Shown here piece after piece: positions 12,001 to 22,100 of a stretch of 39,790 bases of DNA (position 1 is its first letter; each line of letters opens with the position of its first letter). The notes under the pieces are model-generated. The model made no database searches and was not told the DNA's origin. It saw nothing but the letters and a program-made list of their open reading frames with translations. The translations under genes and the position numbers were made by a program. Origin of the DNA: Nephromyces sp. MM_2019 (Eukaryota; Apicomplexa; Aconoidasida; Nephromycida). The stretch covers positions 3,619 through 43,408 of the forward strand of contig JADHZB010001430.1 of the NCBI GenBank assembly GCA_015657535.1. Reading direction: 5' to 3'.

Positions 12001-12340
12001 GAGGAGCATCTAATCTGGTGATATGATGGGCTGCTTCACGGTATCGACACACATCAGCAGCGATCAAAGCGTCCGTAGACTTCATTAGGCTATTAACCAT
12101 ACACTGTGAAGTTATAATCATTCCTGCACACAACTGCTGCGCCCCTAACATAAACTTGTCTACTCCATTGAAAACCTCCATAAGGTTACGATCAAAAGTA
12201 ATGAACTCCCTTACCATCCCATCGAAAACTGGATCTTCAGTTACCCCATGATTGAGCATGTCCCAGTATATATTGACATCACTTCGGATTGTTTGGAAGA
12301 CATCTTCCACTGCATTCCGTGAGTCTTTTTCTACTGGCAT
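9035..12340 (-). CDS. BAR-domain and UBA-domain protein with clathrin/AP2-type motifs
   Basis: A single uninterrupted frame of 1101 residues. Residues about 1-320 have the helical, charged pattern of a BAR membrane-curvature domain: helix 1 about 55-100, the basic helix 2 about 120-170 (AELRRSLEKN, INYRRRRLIE) and helix 3 about 240-305. An about 65-residue Ser/Gly/Ala/Thr-rich insert separates helices 2 and 3. Residues about 420-460 form a UBA ubiquitin-binding domain (LTAQGFTEDEAARAL, then TALDMLL). The low-complexity Ser/Pro/Gln/Gly/Asn tail to the stop carries LLDFD (about 582-586), a clathrin-box match, and DPF (about 634), an AP2-appendage-type motif. I infer a cytosolic endocytic adaptor that senses curvature and binds ubiquitinated cargo. 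The ATG at 12340 is chosen because an acceptor (TACTACAG) lies five bases upstream, so the 5' UTR is probably spliced and the frame should not be extended further. The stop is TAA at 9035-9037. No symbol is assigned because I do not recognise the exact orthologue. Confidence 0.85.
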   Translation of the reverse strand: MPVEKDSRNAVEDVFQTIRSDVNIYWDMLNHGVTEDPVFDGMVREFITFDRNLMEVFNGVDKFMLGAQQLCAGMIITSQCMVNSLMKSTDALIAADVCRYREAAHHITRLDAPRTCIAELRRSLEKNIVIPIQKHLTNNRAIKESINYRRRRLIELQMAQRKVDGLKGFESSSSVFSHHRKSELQSGSGSSQGSTGTSSSAGASGGAAVASDSTAEQNNGGATTTGSSNPNPKLSIRQQQKLARELKGAEAVLTKAKQQFLEVDRPLLEWLLIIDVHKCDIYDSILQTMKYLQYEFFAEVSHVLARILPPRMQFRPMVEMLPLHFKELVQIELAEEEETTGEESISIDATSAILRKWELEGVTFEDNNTGRSTAAETGMEAGNVDFLSDANSGPVATGGASSGPSHSAVVESFPTPLVESVDALSLSVLTAQGFTEDEAARALKLSNNDTQTALDMLLNGKPDSEGSTTVARAPTSLKWAERRKQALKRRQERDKDYLPPEASSAEHIVVDDKTAVDEVRMLLGKGVTVSQPSADASQTTASGKVKESSLIDMQDLLLSSGLESDLQNDQSKENKISIFTDLLDFDNGSSPSNPHTQLGVGNAEFSSSTSGLLGASSSGTFLSARPVPLPELYDPFSPLNCEWSSSFKPESNGNKSQFSFPNNLSYKSDNLVASLGVGLQSLPMGKAPKNSVLNSFGKYSNEDSNYMSSRTDSYFSSPASTLPQGPPLSEQASGSPGIGLHNVGGVVSAQNTDGYNMLSNFPGMMPPLHTPASLHQAFSIQQAGAPDSAKIPAFGAASEITGQQWIPNQGQPLGSGQSNFYGIQHSNYQPKMDNIYSMPFVPSGGIQGANVHELPSSLGHMAGNMSTPQYPMMTPYGDTNYSPIGNSMTGMMQQQQLMSYSAETPGGASYVPAGLAHAAQRGVGTDHKGYDSVPLYPSWNSHLQWQPTSGAQVSPAILKAQPEHSLIGEGSSVTAGITPNDQFKYFSSHPVTIAAKNQAENSSKSATALLGLPSSNKNSVGKDSYYHSNPLSGSGESDIPSKNDERTFAGGFLPEKDSKATDAKTGSKENRFSSLHASSPEMNSTANADILSSLDVFSSKK

Positions 12341-15115
12341 CTTGCCTGTAGTACACAAAAAAAACACACATTCAAAGGTAACGATTTAGGCAGGCAAGCA
12401 TCAAAAAAAGAGGGTGCCTGAGCCTCAGGGAGAGGAGAAGCTCCCACAATGAAGAAAAACATTGAGACAACACACGCATATTCGAGTCTCTAGTACTGAT
12501 GTGTAAGGGCATCAAATAAAGACTTAATAGAATCATCTGCAAGATATTACTTTGCTATAATAACGACCTTCTACCAGACAACGAAAAAACACAAGGACTC
12601 GATTAAATACACCAGACAAATATGCAGCTGGCTAGCTATGCAGTCGAGAGTGCTAGCTCACACAATGATGCAGCAGACATCAATACTTTCAATACATTAT
12701 GGTAACACACATGAAGTATCCGGGTAGGAAATAATATACACCCACGTACAGACTGGAGAATTTTTGCTTTGTTTAAATATTGTAAGAACTAACAGCTAAG
12801 CGATACTGCTTCGTGTGTGAGAGTAGCAGGGGTTATTAGATTACTTTTTGCTGAAGAAGCCAAAATATCCAAAGAATTTCATATAGTAAGAGCATAGTAT
12901 GAAAATAATGCGTGAAACTCGGAACTACAAACGTCATAAAGAAATCTCTGCCACAACACATAACTAAGAAGCATCACATTCACTCTTGAAGTCAACATAT
13001 ACCTAAGCTAGGCTTCCTATATTAGAGCAAATATTACCCATTGTATACAGGATTAAGGCTTGCATAGCATAGTCCATCAAGCAGAAAAGCATCATCTGAT
13101 CCATCTAGCCACACACATTTTACCCAATACACATAGAAAATCTGTAAAGTGCACGAACAGATTTCTTAGGAAATTTCCTAATGTGTGAAAAAAATTAATG
13201 CAGCATATGCAGAAGCCTCAAAATGCTACCATCGGCAAGAAATCTTGTTTCTCTACTCCCCCTCGTTAAAAACTAGTTGAACTAAATAAACAAAAAATGT
13301 AAAATCCGCAAGATTTAAGGCTCTCATGTTCGGAGGCGGGAATTTTCTCAAATACCCTTTTTTTTATTATATTTGGTAGCGCCTTAGTTCATCCTAAGCA
13401 TAGTTTATCCCAACGGATCAACCCCAAAGAGCAAAGGCAACGCCTAACCAGCCACACTACATACAAGGCTAACAGCAAAGAATTAGTGTAAACAGTCGGT
13501 ACTATCGACATTAAAACGGTAGCTACCTCCAAGTAAAACTTCGTAGAAAAATTCAAACCCTACGCTGAATCACTTCATTATAAAAGCACAGTAAGAACCT
13601 ACGGATCAGCTCAAAAGCTTGTCATGTATGCAATCTGAACGGAGCAGAAAATGAGGCCAAAATAGCTGCAAGCAAGATGGTGCAGACGGAAATCCAAGGA
13701 TAGCAACGTATCTTTGCCAAAAACAAGAAAAGTAGCGGCATGTCACCTATATATTGGATTCTAAATCGATGCCGATAATTCTGTGAAATAAGGTGCAGTG
13801 CGCACGATAAGTTCACCTAATAGAACACGACACACACACACATAAACCAAACTTCATGGAAATCTAATCATCTTATGCATGTAAAACATCAAAATAAACT
13901 AGCTTGCCCCATTCATACTGAATCTTCTACAGTCTTTCAATTTCAGTCCCTGAATTCCAACTATTCCATGCACTATTTAAAATCACCACTGAGGGGACTA
14001 AATTACTGGCAAAGCCCTCCAAAAGACAATAAATACCACTTTCCCTTTGACTATACGAAAATCAGCTCAAGAAGTTTACAATCTCATTTATTTAATCAAC
14101 ACATGATATCTCTTGTTTCAGAATGAAGCATCTGTGGCCCCTCCTGGCTCCTAACCTCAGCTTTCTATTCCTGGATTGACAATCCCCTCCCAATGTACCT
14201 TATTCCCCAAAATATCAGCTCTTTACTCAATCACTAAATATGTACGAAACATCTTTGGTGGCGGACTTACCCATGTCGAAGGCGCAATTGCACAAGATCC
14301 AAAAATTTATTCTCACTGAACATGAATACTCAAACACCTTCTATCGTGCAAAAACTTGAGTAGTACCATGCATTAATTCCTATAGCACAATGCCAGGCAT
14401 TACCTGCACGAAATGAACAAGGCTCCCCACTGCTACCGAAATACCACAAGGATGTGACGTTTGATATTTCTGCTAATAGTGGAAAGTTCCGGTGTTTTCA
14501 AGCATATGATGTAAGGCTGATCAAGCTCCTCGATTGATTTGTGTGCGACATCCCTTATGCAAAGATTCTTTTCAGGTCATGCTTTGCTGTGAGCCTACAC
14601 ACAAGTTGTACAATGCAGGTACAAAATGTCAGTCATCATAATGCCATGTGCACACTCTTGCAGCAGCTCACATGCCTCTAATAACCAGGTAGAAAAAGGG
14701 TGCTCATTCAGTGTACAAAATGCTCTACGCACAAATGTAGTACCACTTTTTTCATACGGGGAAGAGGTGTTACAGGATTTTTTTTTGGGGACCCCAGTTT
14801 TCGGCGTATCGGCAAATGGTTTGGCGCGGTGTGGCCAATGTAAGTTGGAAGCGGGGACAAGCTCATGTAGGTGCTTTTTTAGCGGTCCCGTATGCGAGTG
14901 CTTTTTAGCAGCTAAACCCTCAACATAAGCAGTAGTCACCTACAGTTAAGCTTCGACGCTTTTTGCGGGTTGCCATTAACCGCAAGGGGTAGTTGGCATT
15001 GCACGCGCCCGTTTTGGAGGAGCAGCGTTGCATGGCGTAAGCGGAGAATTTCGCTCCTCTCAATGTAGGCTAAATAAGGCAACGGGTAGGTACAAAGATT
15101 AGCTCCAAGCTTTCC

Positions 15116-15239
15116 AAGGACCGGATTTTTGCTGTGGAAAACATTAATTGCTAGTATCGGCGGTGAAGAGTGTTTTCAGTAGGTATCTTTGAGAGGACCG
15201 GCTATTTACTGTGGAAAGCACTAATTGCTAGTATTGGTG
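15116..15239. repeat. Imperfect direct repeat of about 46 bp
   Basis: Two copies, about 15116-15162 and 15193-15239, share AGGACCGG, an (A/C)TGTGGAAA core and TAATTGCTAGTAT with scattered mismatches and a 77-bp offset. This looks like an old tandem duplication, possibly part of a decayed repetitive element together with the copia-like remnant just downstream. Confidence 0.7.
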
Positions 15240-15362
15240 CGCAATATAAGCTCCATGCATGTTTTTGAGTTTACAAAATAACAAGGCTGAATCCCGTTAA
15301 TATTTGCTAACGTAACACCATAATATGCCTAAACTTCGGATAAGGCACTAGGTGAGCATGTT

Positions 15363-15560
15363 GTACCTATTGAAGGGTGCTTCTGTTTCAAAGCTGAGCT
15401 GCTCACATATGCACTGCCTGTCTTGGAGAGCATGAACTTCATTGCTGCTATGAAATATCTACTTGCAACCATGAAGTTTGAGTTAGCGATGCATAGCTAA
15501 GCTGATGTGCCCATCACCACATTGCGCACAATGTCTGGGAAGCTCCAGTTGCCTATTTCA
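15363..15560 (+). mobile_element. Possible decayed Ty1/copia-type reverse transcriptase/RNase H fragment
   Basis: In one frame from 15363 the conceptual product contains ELLTYALPVLES, then AAMKYLLATMKFELAMHS, a stop at 15498-15500, then ADVP and RTMSG. The order and spacing resemble the end of copia reverse transcriptase: a TYAV-LSR-like strip, an AAKR-LRYLKGT-like helix, then the (S)DADWAG...RRSTSG signature. Matches are partial, the key Asp residues are mostly lost and the frame holds a stop, so if real it is a dead relic. Based on motif resemblance only. Confidence 0.33.
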
Positions 15561-16084
15561 AGGTGAAAAGGATATAAACAATAGAGCAACTCGTTTGAGT
15601 GATTTCGTCTTCGATATATTCATTTTTATCACTAGAATTACGCTCAGGGAGATTAATGTCGTCACTTGATAGACCTAGACTTTGGCACTGGAGTGGCAGC
15701 AGTTTTCCCTGCCGCTAACCCATTCATCAAAAACGTTCATGATGCTGAAGACTCCAGCTGTGCCGTAAGAAGGTTTTGGGGTAGCTATCCGTCAGATGAC
15801 GCACGTCCAAATATCGTCAGTCCACCGTTATATGACGGCTACGTAGTCATCTATAGCTAAATACTGAGTCTTAACTACAAGGAAAAACAAGAGGCAAACA
15901 ACAGGGATACTATTCTCTCATAGTTGCAGATTAGTGTTACAACCCCAATGCTATACCTATATATACTTGCCATTTTAGACAGCATTACCGTGCCATTTCT
16001 TGCAATTCGCAATGAAAAGGTGGCTTATTTAACGGCATGTTATCACAGGCTAGTTTGATTTTAACGGACGTACTCCAGAAAAAA

Positions 16085-17325
16085 TTAAAGCACACGGTTG
16101 CGCAAGGAAATTGAATATTTGACACAACCTACAATAAATGTTTTAAGCAAATACATAAAAAGAATAAAATAGTAATAAAATGAGTACTAGCATTCTCCTA
16201 CCTTCATCTAAGTAACCAAAAAATTTAATAAGCTGCTGCCAACGCAGAGATTCAAAACATGGCGATGCCTCCACGCAGATTTGTGCTACCAAGATATGAG
16301 ATGGCGCATGCTCTAAATTAGACCCTTGCGAAAGCTTCAATATTCAATCAGTTTTTTTAGCCCACTGAGGGTACCTCAAGCACAAGATATAATAAAAATC
16401 CAAGCCAGTTTTCATGCTATGTACCTACAGGTGAGATAGTTCAGCGAGTCCAACAACAGATTAAAGAATCCACATAAAAGATAACTTAAGCGACATGAAA
16501 GCAACAGAAGACACAAGCGTGAAAAAGGCGGGAAGCGACAAAGCTAACCGAAAAGCTGCCTTGTACCCTTTTGAACGCTCCAGTATAATTTTTATAAAGG
16601 TTCAGTGCCTTCCGAATATCAAAAGGCATTCTAAAGTTATTTTGAGTGAGAGCCTCATTAGAATACTAAAGGTTGAGAATAGCAGGGCAAATATACGCCT
16701 CAGAGACACAACTACTTTTATATATCAAGGAAAAAACAAAAAGCACTAAGACAACCAGTCACATATGATAGCTAGCTGATAGCGCCTAACAAGCTAATGA
16801 AAGCTGCGTGTGAAGCTACCTCATTTCGTAAAACCGTAATTTCACTCTGTCCTTAAAAAACTAAGTAGTTGTAGTTGCACTAGCAATATACCGGTATGGT
16901 CCAAAAACTGCCAGAGTATTAGCGAAGCTAATTACCGTGCAATACTTATTTATGTTGAGCACTTTGGTGCCCTTTTATAACACAAAGGACCCAAATAAAG
17001 AACTTTCACTAAAAACGTACGTCCAAACTAAACATTGCAGAAATAACATACAAATATCTTTCCTCGTAAATATGGTAAGGGAAAAGCAAAGCCTTCTAGT
17101 TCTCTATTCATAAAATGGGGTTAAATGGTAAGGAAATTGACTACTCAGTAGAATTTTCTAAATGCACTTCCCCCATGAGAAAGATCCAGAGTCTCAGCGC
17201 TAAAAGAAAGCAATTTCCGAGGGAGTCCTCGGGGAAGCATACTAAAGCTGGCATACAGAACTAATTCCGGAAAACAGAAAATAGCGGCAGTAAGCCCGAT
17301 AAAACGTTTTTTTGCAAGAGCTTCA
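16085..17325 (-). CDS. Unidentified multi-exon gene, C-terminal five exons
   Basis: I do not recognise this protein. Five exon-like blocks join in consistent phase: complement(17168..17325), (16820..16851), (16567..16665), (16202..16334) and (16085..16128), ending in TAA at 16085-16087. The joined tail is about 155 residues. It starts in an open block with EALAKKRFIGLTAAIFCFPE, continues through SEITVLRNE, then MPFDIRKALNLYKNYTGAF, which is helical, and HILVAQICVEASPCFESLRW, and ends ISLRNRVL. Donors include GTAGCT, GTACAA and GTAGGA; the acceptor at 16334 lacks a good pyrimidine tract. The alternating hydrophobic, helix-rich character resembles alpha-helical repeat proteins (TPR/HEAT-like), but this is weak. 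Further exons probably lie to about 18.85 kb. Confidence 0.5.
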
Positions 17326-17778
17326 CTTAAAAAAGATACAGAAACGAATATTATACTGTTAAAAAGTTAAATGGCAATAATTTCTCGTATAGCTTTATTT
17401 GTGAGAACACATTAAATTCCATCATCACAAGGTAAATCAAGCTACAAAGAGATATCCTATGAACAAGAAGCGGCATAGAACTGCATTACAGAAGAAATGC
17501 CAGCTAGCCGGCACAAGCTCGTTTTACAAAACAAGTTCAGTATACAAACGCAAAGTCATGCGTTAGCGCAGCTACCAAGCGACTTCGCTTGGTATCTCTG
17601 GTTCATAAGAAGGAAACAGTACGCAGAAGGCAGGCGAAAAGAGTCCTATTTCAATAAAATTAGGCATACAATATAGACCCCCCCCGAGGAAAACATACAT
17701 TTTTACTTCAAGAACATTAGAAAGCCGCAGCTTATATGGTAATTTAAGACAAGCAACATTATTAAAAGGCAAACACAT

Positions 17779-18849
17779 ACCCTCACCATTGTGAAAATAA
17801 GCTGCAGCCAAAACACCACAAAGTAATCCCCCCGAAGACAAGACTAGAAAAAGCCAAAGGGCGTAAGCTTTACAATACAGTCACAAGCAAAATTTTGCTC
17901 GAAAACTGAACCGATTTATTACTCGGAAAAAATAGATTATGAATAGGCTTCAATTCAGGAAGCCTCGTCTGGCTAATTTGCCGTAACAAAATAGTTAACG
18001 AAATGAAAGAACACGGAGGAAGTAGACATTCTGCAAAGAACTTTAATCAAGCAGGTAGTACAAACAATTTGTAAACCTGGGATATTCATCATTAAAACCA
18101 TTTCCTCAACAAGCAAATACGGGATTGTCGCAAACTCAATTCGGAAATACCAAGTCTTAATCAGGGGCAAAACATGGCAGCGTAATAGAGTGCATAGACA
18201 TCATATCCTCTTTACAAACTCATACAGCAGAAATAGCGCACTATTCATTAGAAATTAATATCGGATCTCTTCGCCACCCTTGGAACCTTATTCATTTGAA
18301 TCCCACACCTGTAAAAAAGTAGAGTTTAAGCTGCAAATGAATCAGCCAGTCCCAAATTTCATCAGCATCAGATGATTCAAGTATATTTAATATCACGACG
18401 TGGACGTAAAACCCTTAAATACCAAGATTCCATCTTTTGTAAACAATCAAAAAGTCTCAATTAAGCTGAAATCTATGCATCAAAAACACTCAACTCTCGC
18501 AAGCAAGGCCATAAGAAAGTTGCTGAGAAGTGACTCATATAAAAAGATACACTTAATATATTGGCTGCAAAAAAAATAAATACCTCAAAGTTTGCTTCTG
18601 CATCTTCCATAAAGCCTCTCTCAACCTTGTGTGAGACTTTAATTCACCATCGGGAAAAGCGTATTTTTTCTAGAAATATGCGAAAAACCGGGAAAAGTTA
18701 GCTCGTAAAGTTTGTATACTACGTTGTAAAAGGGTAAACTAAGGTAGTATGCTCCACAAAGTAAGGCTTTGGAACCACACACAACACTTTTTCAAGCATT
18801 TATCCCCATTGCCTCTATATAAGTGATTCGCAGTTTCATCATAGTGCAT
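17779..18849 (-). CDS. Exon-like blocks, probable 5' part of the same unidentified gene
   Basis: Three blocks look coding but do not join cleanly. Complement(18584..18669) runs from acceptor ATTTCTAG to donor GTATTT and encodes KYAFPDGELKSHTRLREAL. Around 18305-18415 a frame encodes ILESSDADEIWDWLIHLQ. Around 17779-17840 a frame behind TTTTTCTAG encodes SGGLLCGVLAAAYFHNGE before GTATGTG. An ATG at 18849 opens a frame starting MHYDETANHLYRGN that could be the first coding exon. Phases between these blocks and with the exon at 17325 are unresolved, so one or more exons are missing from my reading. Confidence 0.3.
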
Positions 18850-19123
18850 TTTTGAGGCTCCTTCTTTACCAGTGCAACTGCCTTATATTGACCATAAACT
18901 CACCCTCAGTGGTGTACATTTATCATAGGGGACTTTTTTTTAAATGAAAAAATTTCCCAAAGTCATGAAACACAGGGATTTACATACTATAGAAAACCTA
19001 AAAGACGTCTCGAAATAACGCTCACCTCCTCGATATAGCGGGAGTAAACATGAACAAAAATTTCCTCAAAAAGACTTGCAAAATCTTAAATACATTTATT
19101 TTATTGTTTTTATATTTAATCTA

Positions 19124-22100
19124 CTAATAGAACCTCTTATTTAAAATATACATCTGCCTGTTACTAGCCTCCTTCAAACCACCTACGAAAACACATCAAA
19201 CAGCCTATTCGACTCAACATCTTCAGAGAGGGCGAAAATTTCGCAAAATTTGCAGGATGCACACACAGGTCGGATATAATCATCAAAAATCTTCAGTGCA
19301 AAAACAGTGATTCTCAAAAATACCAGGAAAACTATGCTTAGAATCTACGCAACGCCGCACTTACTTGATTTTAAAACCAAAATGCTTGCGATGAAGAAGT
19401 CAAAAAGCTAATCTCCAAAGAGAAATAATAAACTTAACTCAAAACGATGAAATTCAATGCTTTATCTCTTAATTTTACAATTCATAGAAACAATTAGGTG
19501 AAGTAGATTTTTTAAGATGAAATATTTTTCTAAAGTATGTTTCAACAAAAAGAATAAAGTCTATTTTAGGGTTTAGGGTTTCGTGACAGTCCTAAGCACA
19601 CAATTTAAGGCTACTACTCATCAGGCTGCTTAACAATGCTTCAACACAAAGCCTTCAACTGTAAGTACACCATTGCAGATTTGCTGACGAATGAAGAGGT
19701 TGGACAAAACTAACTCGAAAGAAACTGCTCATTTTCAGCTTCAACACAAAACCAAAGATTTCGCAAGAATGATACTTAAATGCAGCAGCGATTAAGCATT
19801 CAGTGGCAGCACTGCAAAAAAGTAATTTCCACCACCAACACGAAAGCAGAGAAAGCTACTTGAAGAATAATTACAAAAAGCGCCTAATCGAAAAAAAATG
19901 ATTAAAAACGCCACCTTACAATCATTTGAGGATATGAATTTTATGTGTGTGAAGGCACCTGTTGACTTTTATACTGAACTTTTCCAAAAAAAAGGAAATG
20001 GCACGGAAAAAATACGAGGAAGATGAGGGTAACTCAAATGGAAGAAAGCAAGGTAGGCAAACACACACTTACGCACACCAGCTCACCAACACAAACACAT
20101 ATTAATATAGGCACCAACACACACCAGCTCACAAACAAACACACACTAACATAGGCACCAACACAAATAAATGCACACACGCACACACGCACACACACAC
20201 ACACACACACACAACTTCTTCCTTTGCGATTACTATAGAAAGACCGAATTAAATTTGAAAACAAATTGCAAAGAATTTAAGCACCAAAATCTCTTCAAAA
20301 AACTCATCCACCTGAAGGGAAAAATCTAAATAACTAAAAAAACTTCAAAAAATTGCATACCTTTGAGAGCTTAATTTTCTTTTCTTCCTCTTGTGCTTCT
20401 TTATCTTCTTTAATAGATGCAAGCGCAGCGCTATTACGCCCAAACAAGTTTCTAAAGTTCTGTTTGTACACATAGGCCACACTCCTGTGGGGTACCCTAT
20501 AAGATTACGGCAAGAAAACGTAATTAAATAAAGAGAGAATGCTAAATTTACTTAAAAGCAGGCGGTTTCCTTGTAAGATGAAGATGCAATGAGTGAATTT
20601 TAGAAATCACGCTGTAAATACACCCAAAATAGAAAGGGAAATTCGCAGTAAAAACAATTTTTCAAGTGTGTTTCGTCTTGAAGACACCACTACATATATA
20701 CTGCGCAGGCGGAAAAATATGAAATTCTTCTTCTTTGCACTTACACTCTCAGTTTAGCGTTTCAGAAGAAAGCAATAAAGAATTAGAAACTTAACGAAAT
20801 TCGTGCATAGCTACATTCACCCATCAAGGCAACAGAGTATAAACTTCGAGCGTCATCCATAAGCACCATGCGTGCAACTCCAATAAAATTTTTAGATTTC
20901 ATGGGTAACAGGAAATCTCAGAGATTCCTTCTCCATGCTGCTAATATACTGTGAGTAGCTACAACTCTCCTCTTCAGGAGGAGAGCTATGCAACACACAT
21001 GCTGCCCAGGACCTCTTCAGAGCAAAAATATAAATCACACTTTATTACAAGAAAAAAATTTTATAACCAGAAAACAGGTTAAAAAGGCAGAAGGGGTATA
21101 AAATCGTCTTTTTTAACGGAGAAAAACTGCATTAAATCAAGCGATTACGAGCCTAACACACGCTCCTTACTCCTTTCCATTAGGAAGGATGAGATGATGA
21201 TCTGCAGTCACCGTGCATCTCCTAAGTTCCCTGAAAAACAGCAAAAAAAAAGAGCTAAAATTCGAATTTTCATAGAAGAAGGCAGCAATGCAAAAGAGCC
21301 GTAATACATTTATACGCAGGAAAATAGCTTCCTGAAGGAGTTTGTACGTATCAAACAGCAGAATTTCGCCAGAAAATCACTTCAGAATAAGAAAATTCCC
21401 CTCTAGAGTAGTATTAAGATAAAGAGCATAAATTAGCGAGCTATTTCTAAATTCCACAGTATGAAACACACATAACCACCAAGAGAAACTTCGTCAAATT
21501 TGAAAGGAAAAAGTTACTGGTTGGTTGAGATAGACAGTCTATTTTCAACACACAGAATATCGAAGCCTTATTTACCATGCAAAAAAAATTTCTCAAATTA
21601 ATCTGCTCATTAAGCTCTTTTTTTCCTCAAATAATATATATATTCCATCCTGTGAAGTTCGTCTGACTCTTACAATTATGTAATAAAATTGGTAAAACAT
21701 CCTTCAGGCGTATACTTTCCACACATACTCTCCACTTTAAAAAACACAAAAAAAGAAAAAATCTTCAAATCTGAGCTTAGAAGAAGAAAATCGAGAAATC
21801 CCCCAAAAAATATACCTTCTTGCAAAAAATTCGTCAGGATCAAAGCGATTTTGCAGTGAATCTGGCTGAGTATCCAAACCATCCATTGAAGAATCATCAC
21901 TCTCATCATCATCCCACTCTTCAGAGCCAATTTCAATAGATTCTTTATTTAATTCTTCAGCGTCATCCTCGTCAAGTCTGAAATTTTCACATTTTTCGAG
22001 TGAAGAAATATGTTTTTAGGGTTTAATTTAAGGCAAACCTAAGCCTTTAATCATAGTTGCTAAAAGGATTTTAGTAAAGGTCGCCAAAATAGTTAATATT

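Larger units (their letters stand above)
12341..16084. other. 3.7-kb stretch with no intact gene recognised
   Basis: This is the 5' flank of the BAR/UBA gene (which should include its promoter and a 5' UTR exon) and the 3' flank of the unidentified gene ending at 16085. It includes a less A/T-rich patch at about 14760-15260 with overlapping 100-114 codon ORFs on both strands that match nothing I know, an imperfect duplication at 15116-15239, and a possible copia remnant at 15363-15560. Confidence 0.5.

Noticed and set aside
12341..12367. Nine-codon N-terminal extension of the BAR/UBA ORF
   Set aside because: It starts at a GTG and crosses a splice acceptor; the ATG at 12340 is the sensible start.
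14595..14939. Overlapping 100- and 114-codon ORFs on opposite strands
   Set aside because: Both frames are open over the same less A/T-rich patch and neither shows a domain or clear splice context, so I could not choose either as real.
17779..17840. Similarity of GVLAAAYFHNGE to the FNHGE region of DPY19 C-mannosyltransferases
   Set aside because: None of the neighbouring exons match DPY19 before or after this motif, and the downstream C-terminus is unlike that family.
18565..18583. A 19-nt GT...AG segment (GTATTTATTTTTTTTGCAG) resembling an ultra-short intron like those of chlorarachniophyte nucleomorphs
   Set aside because: All other introns here are at least about 59 nt and mostly hundreds of bases. 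The frame after this junction meets a stop within 28 codons.
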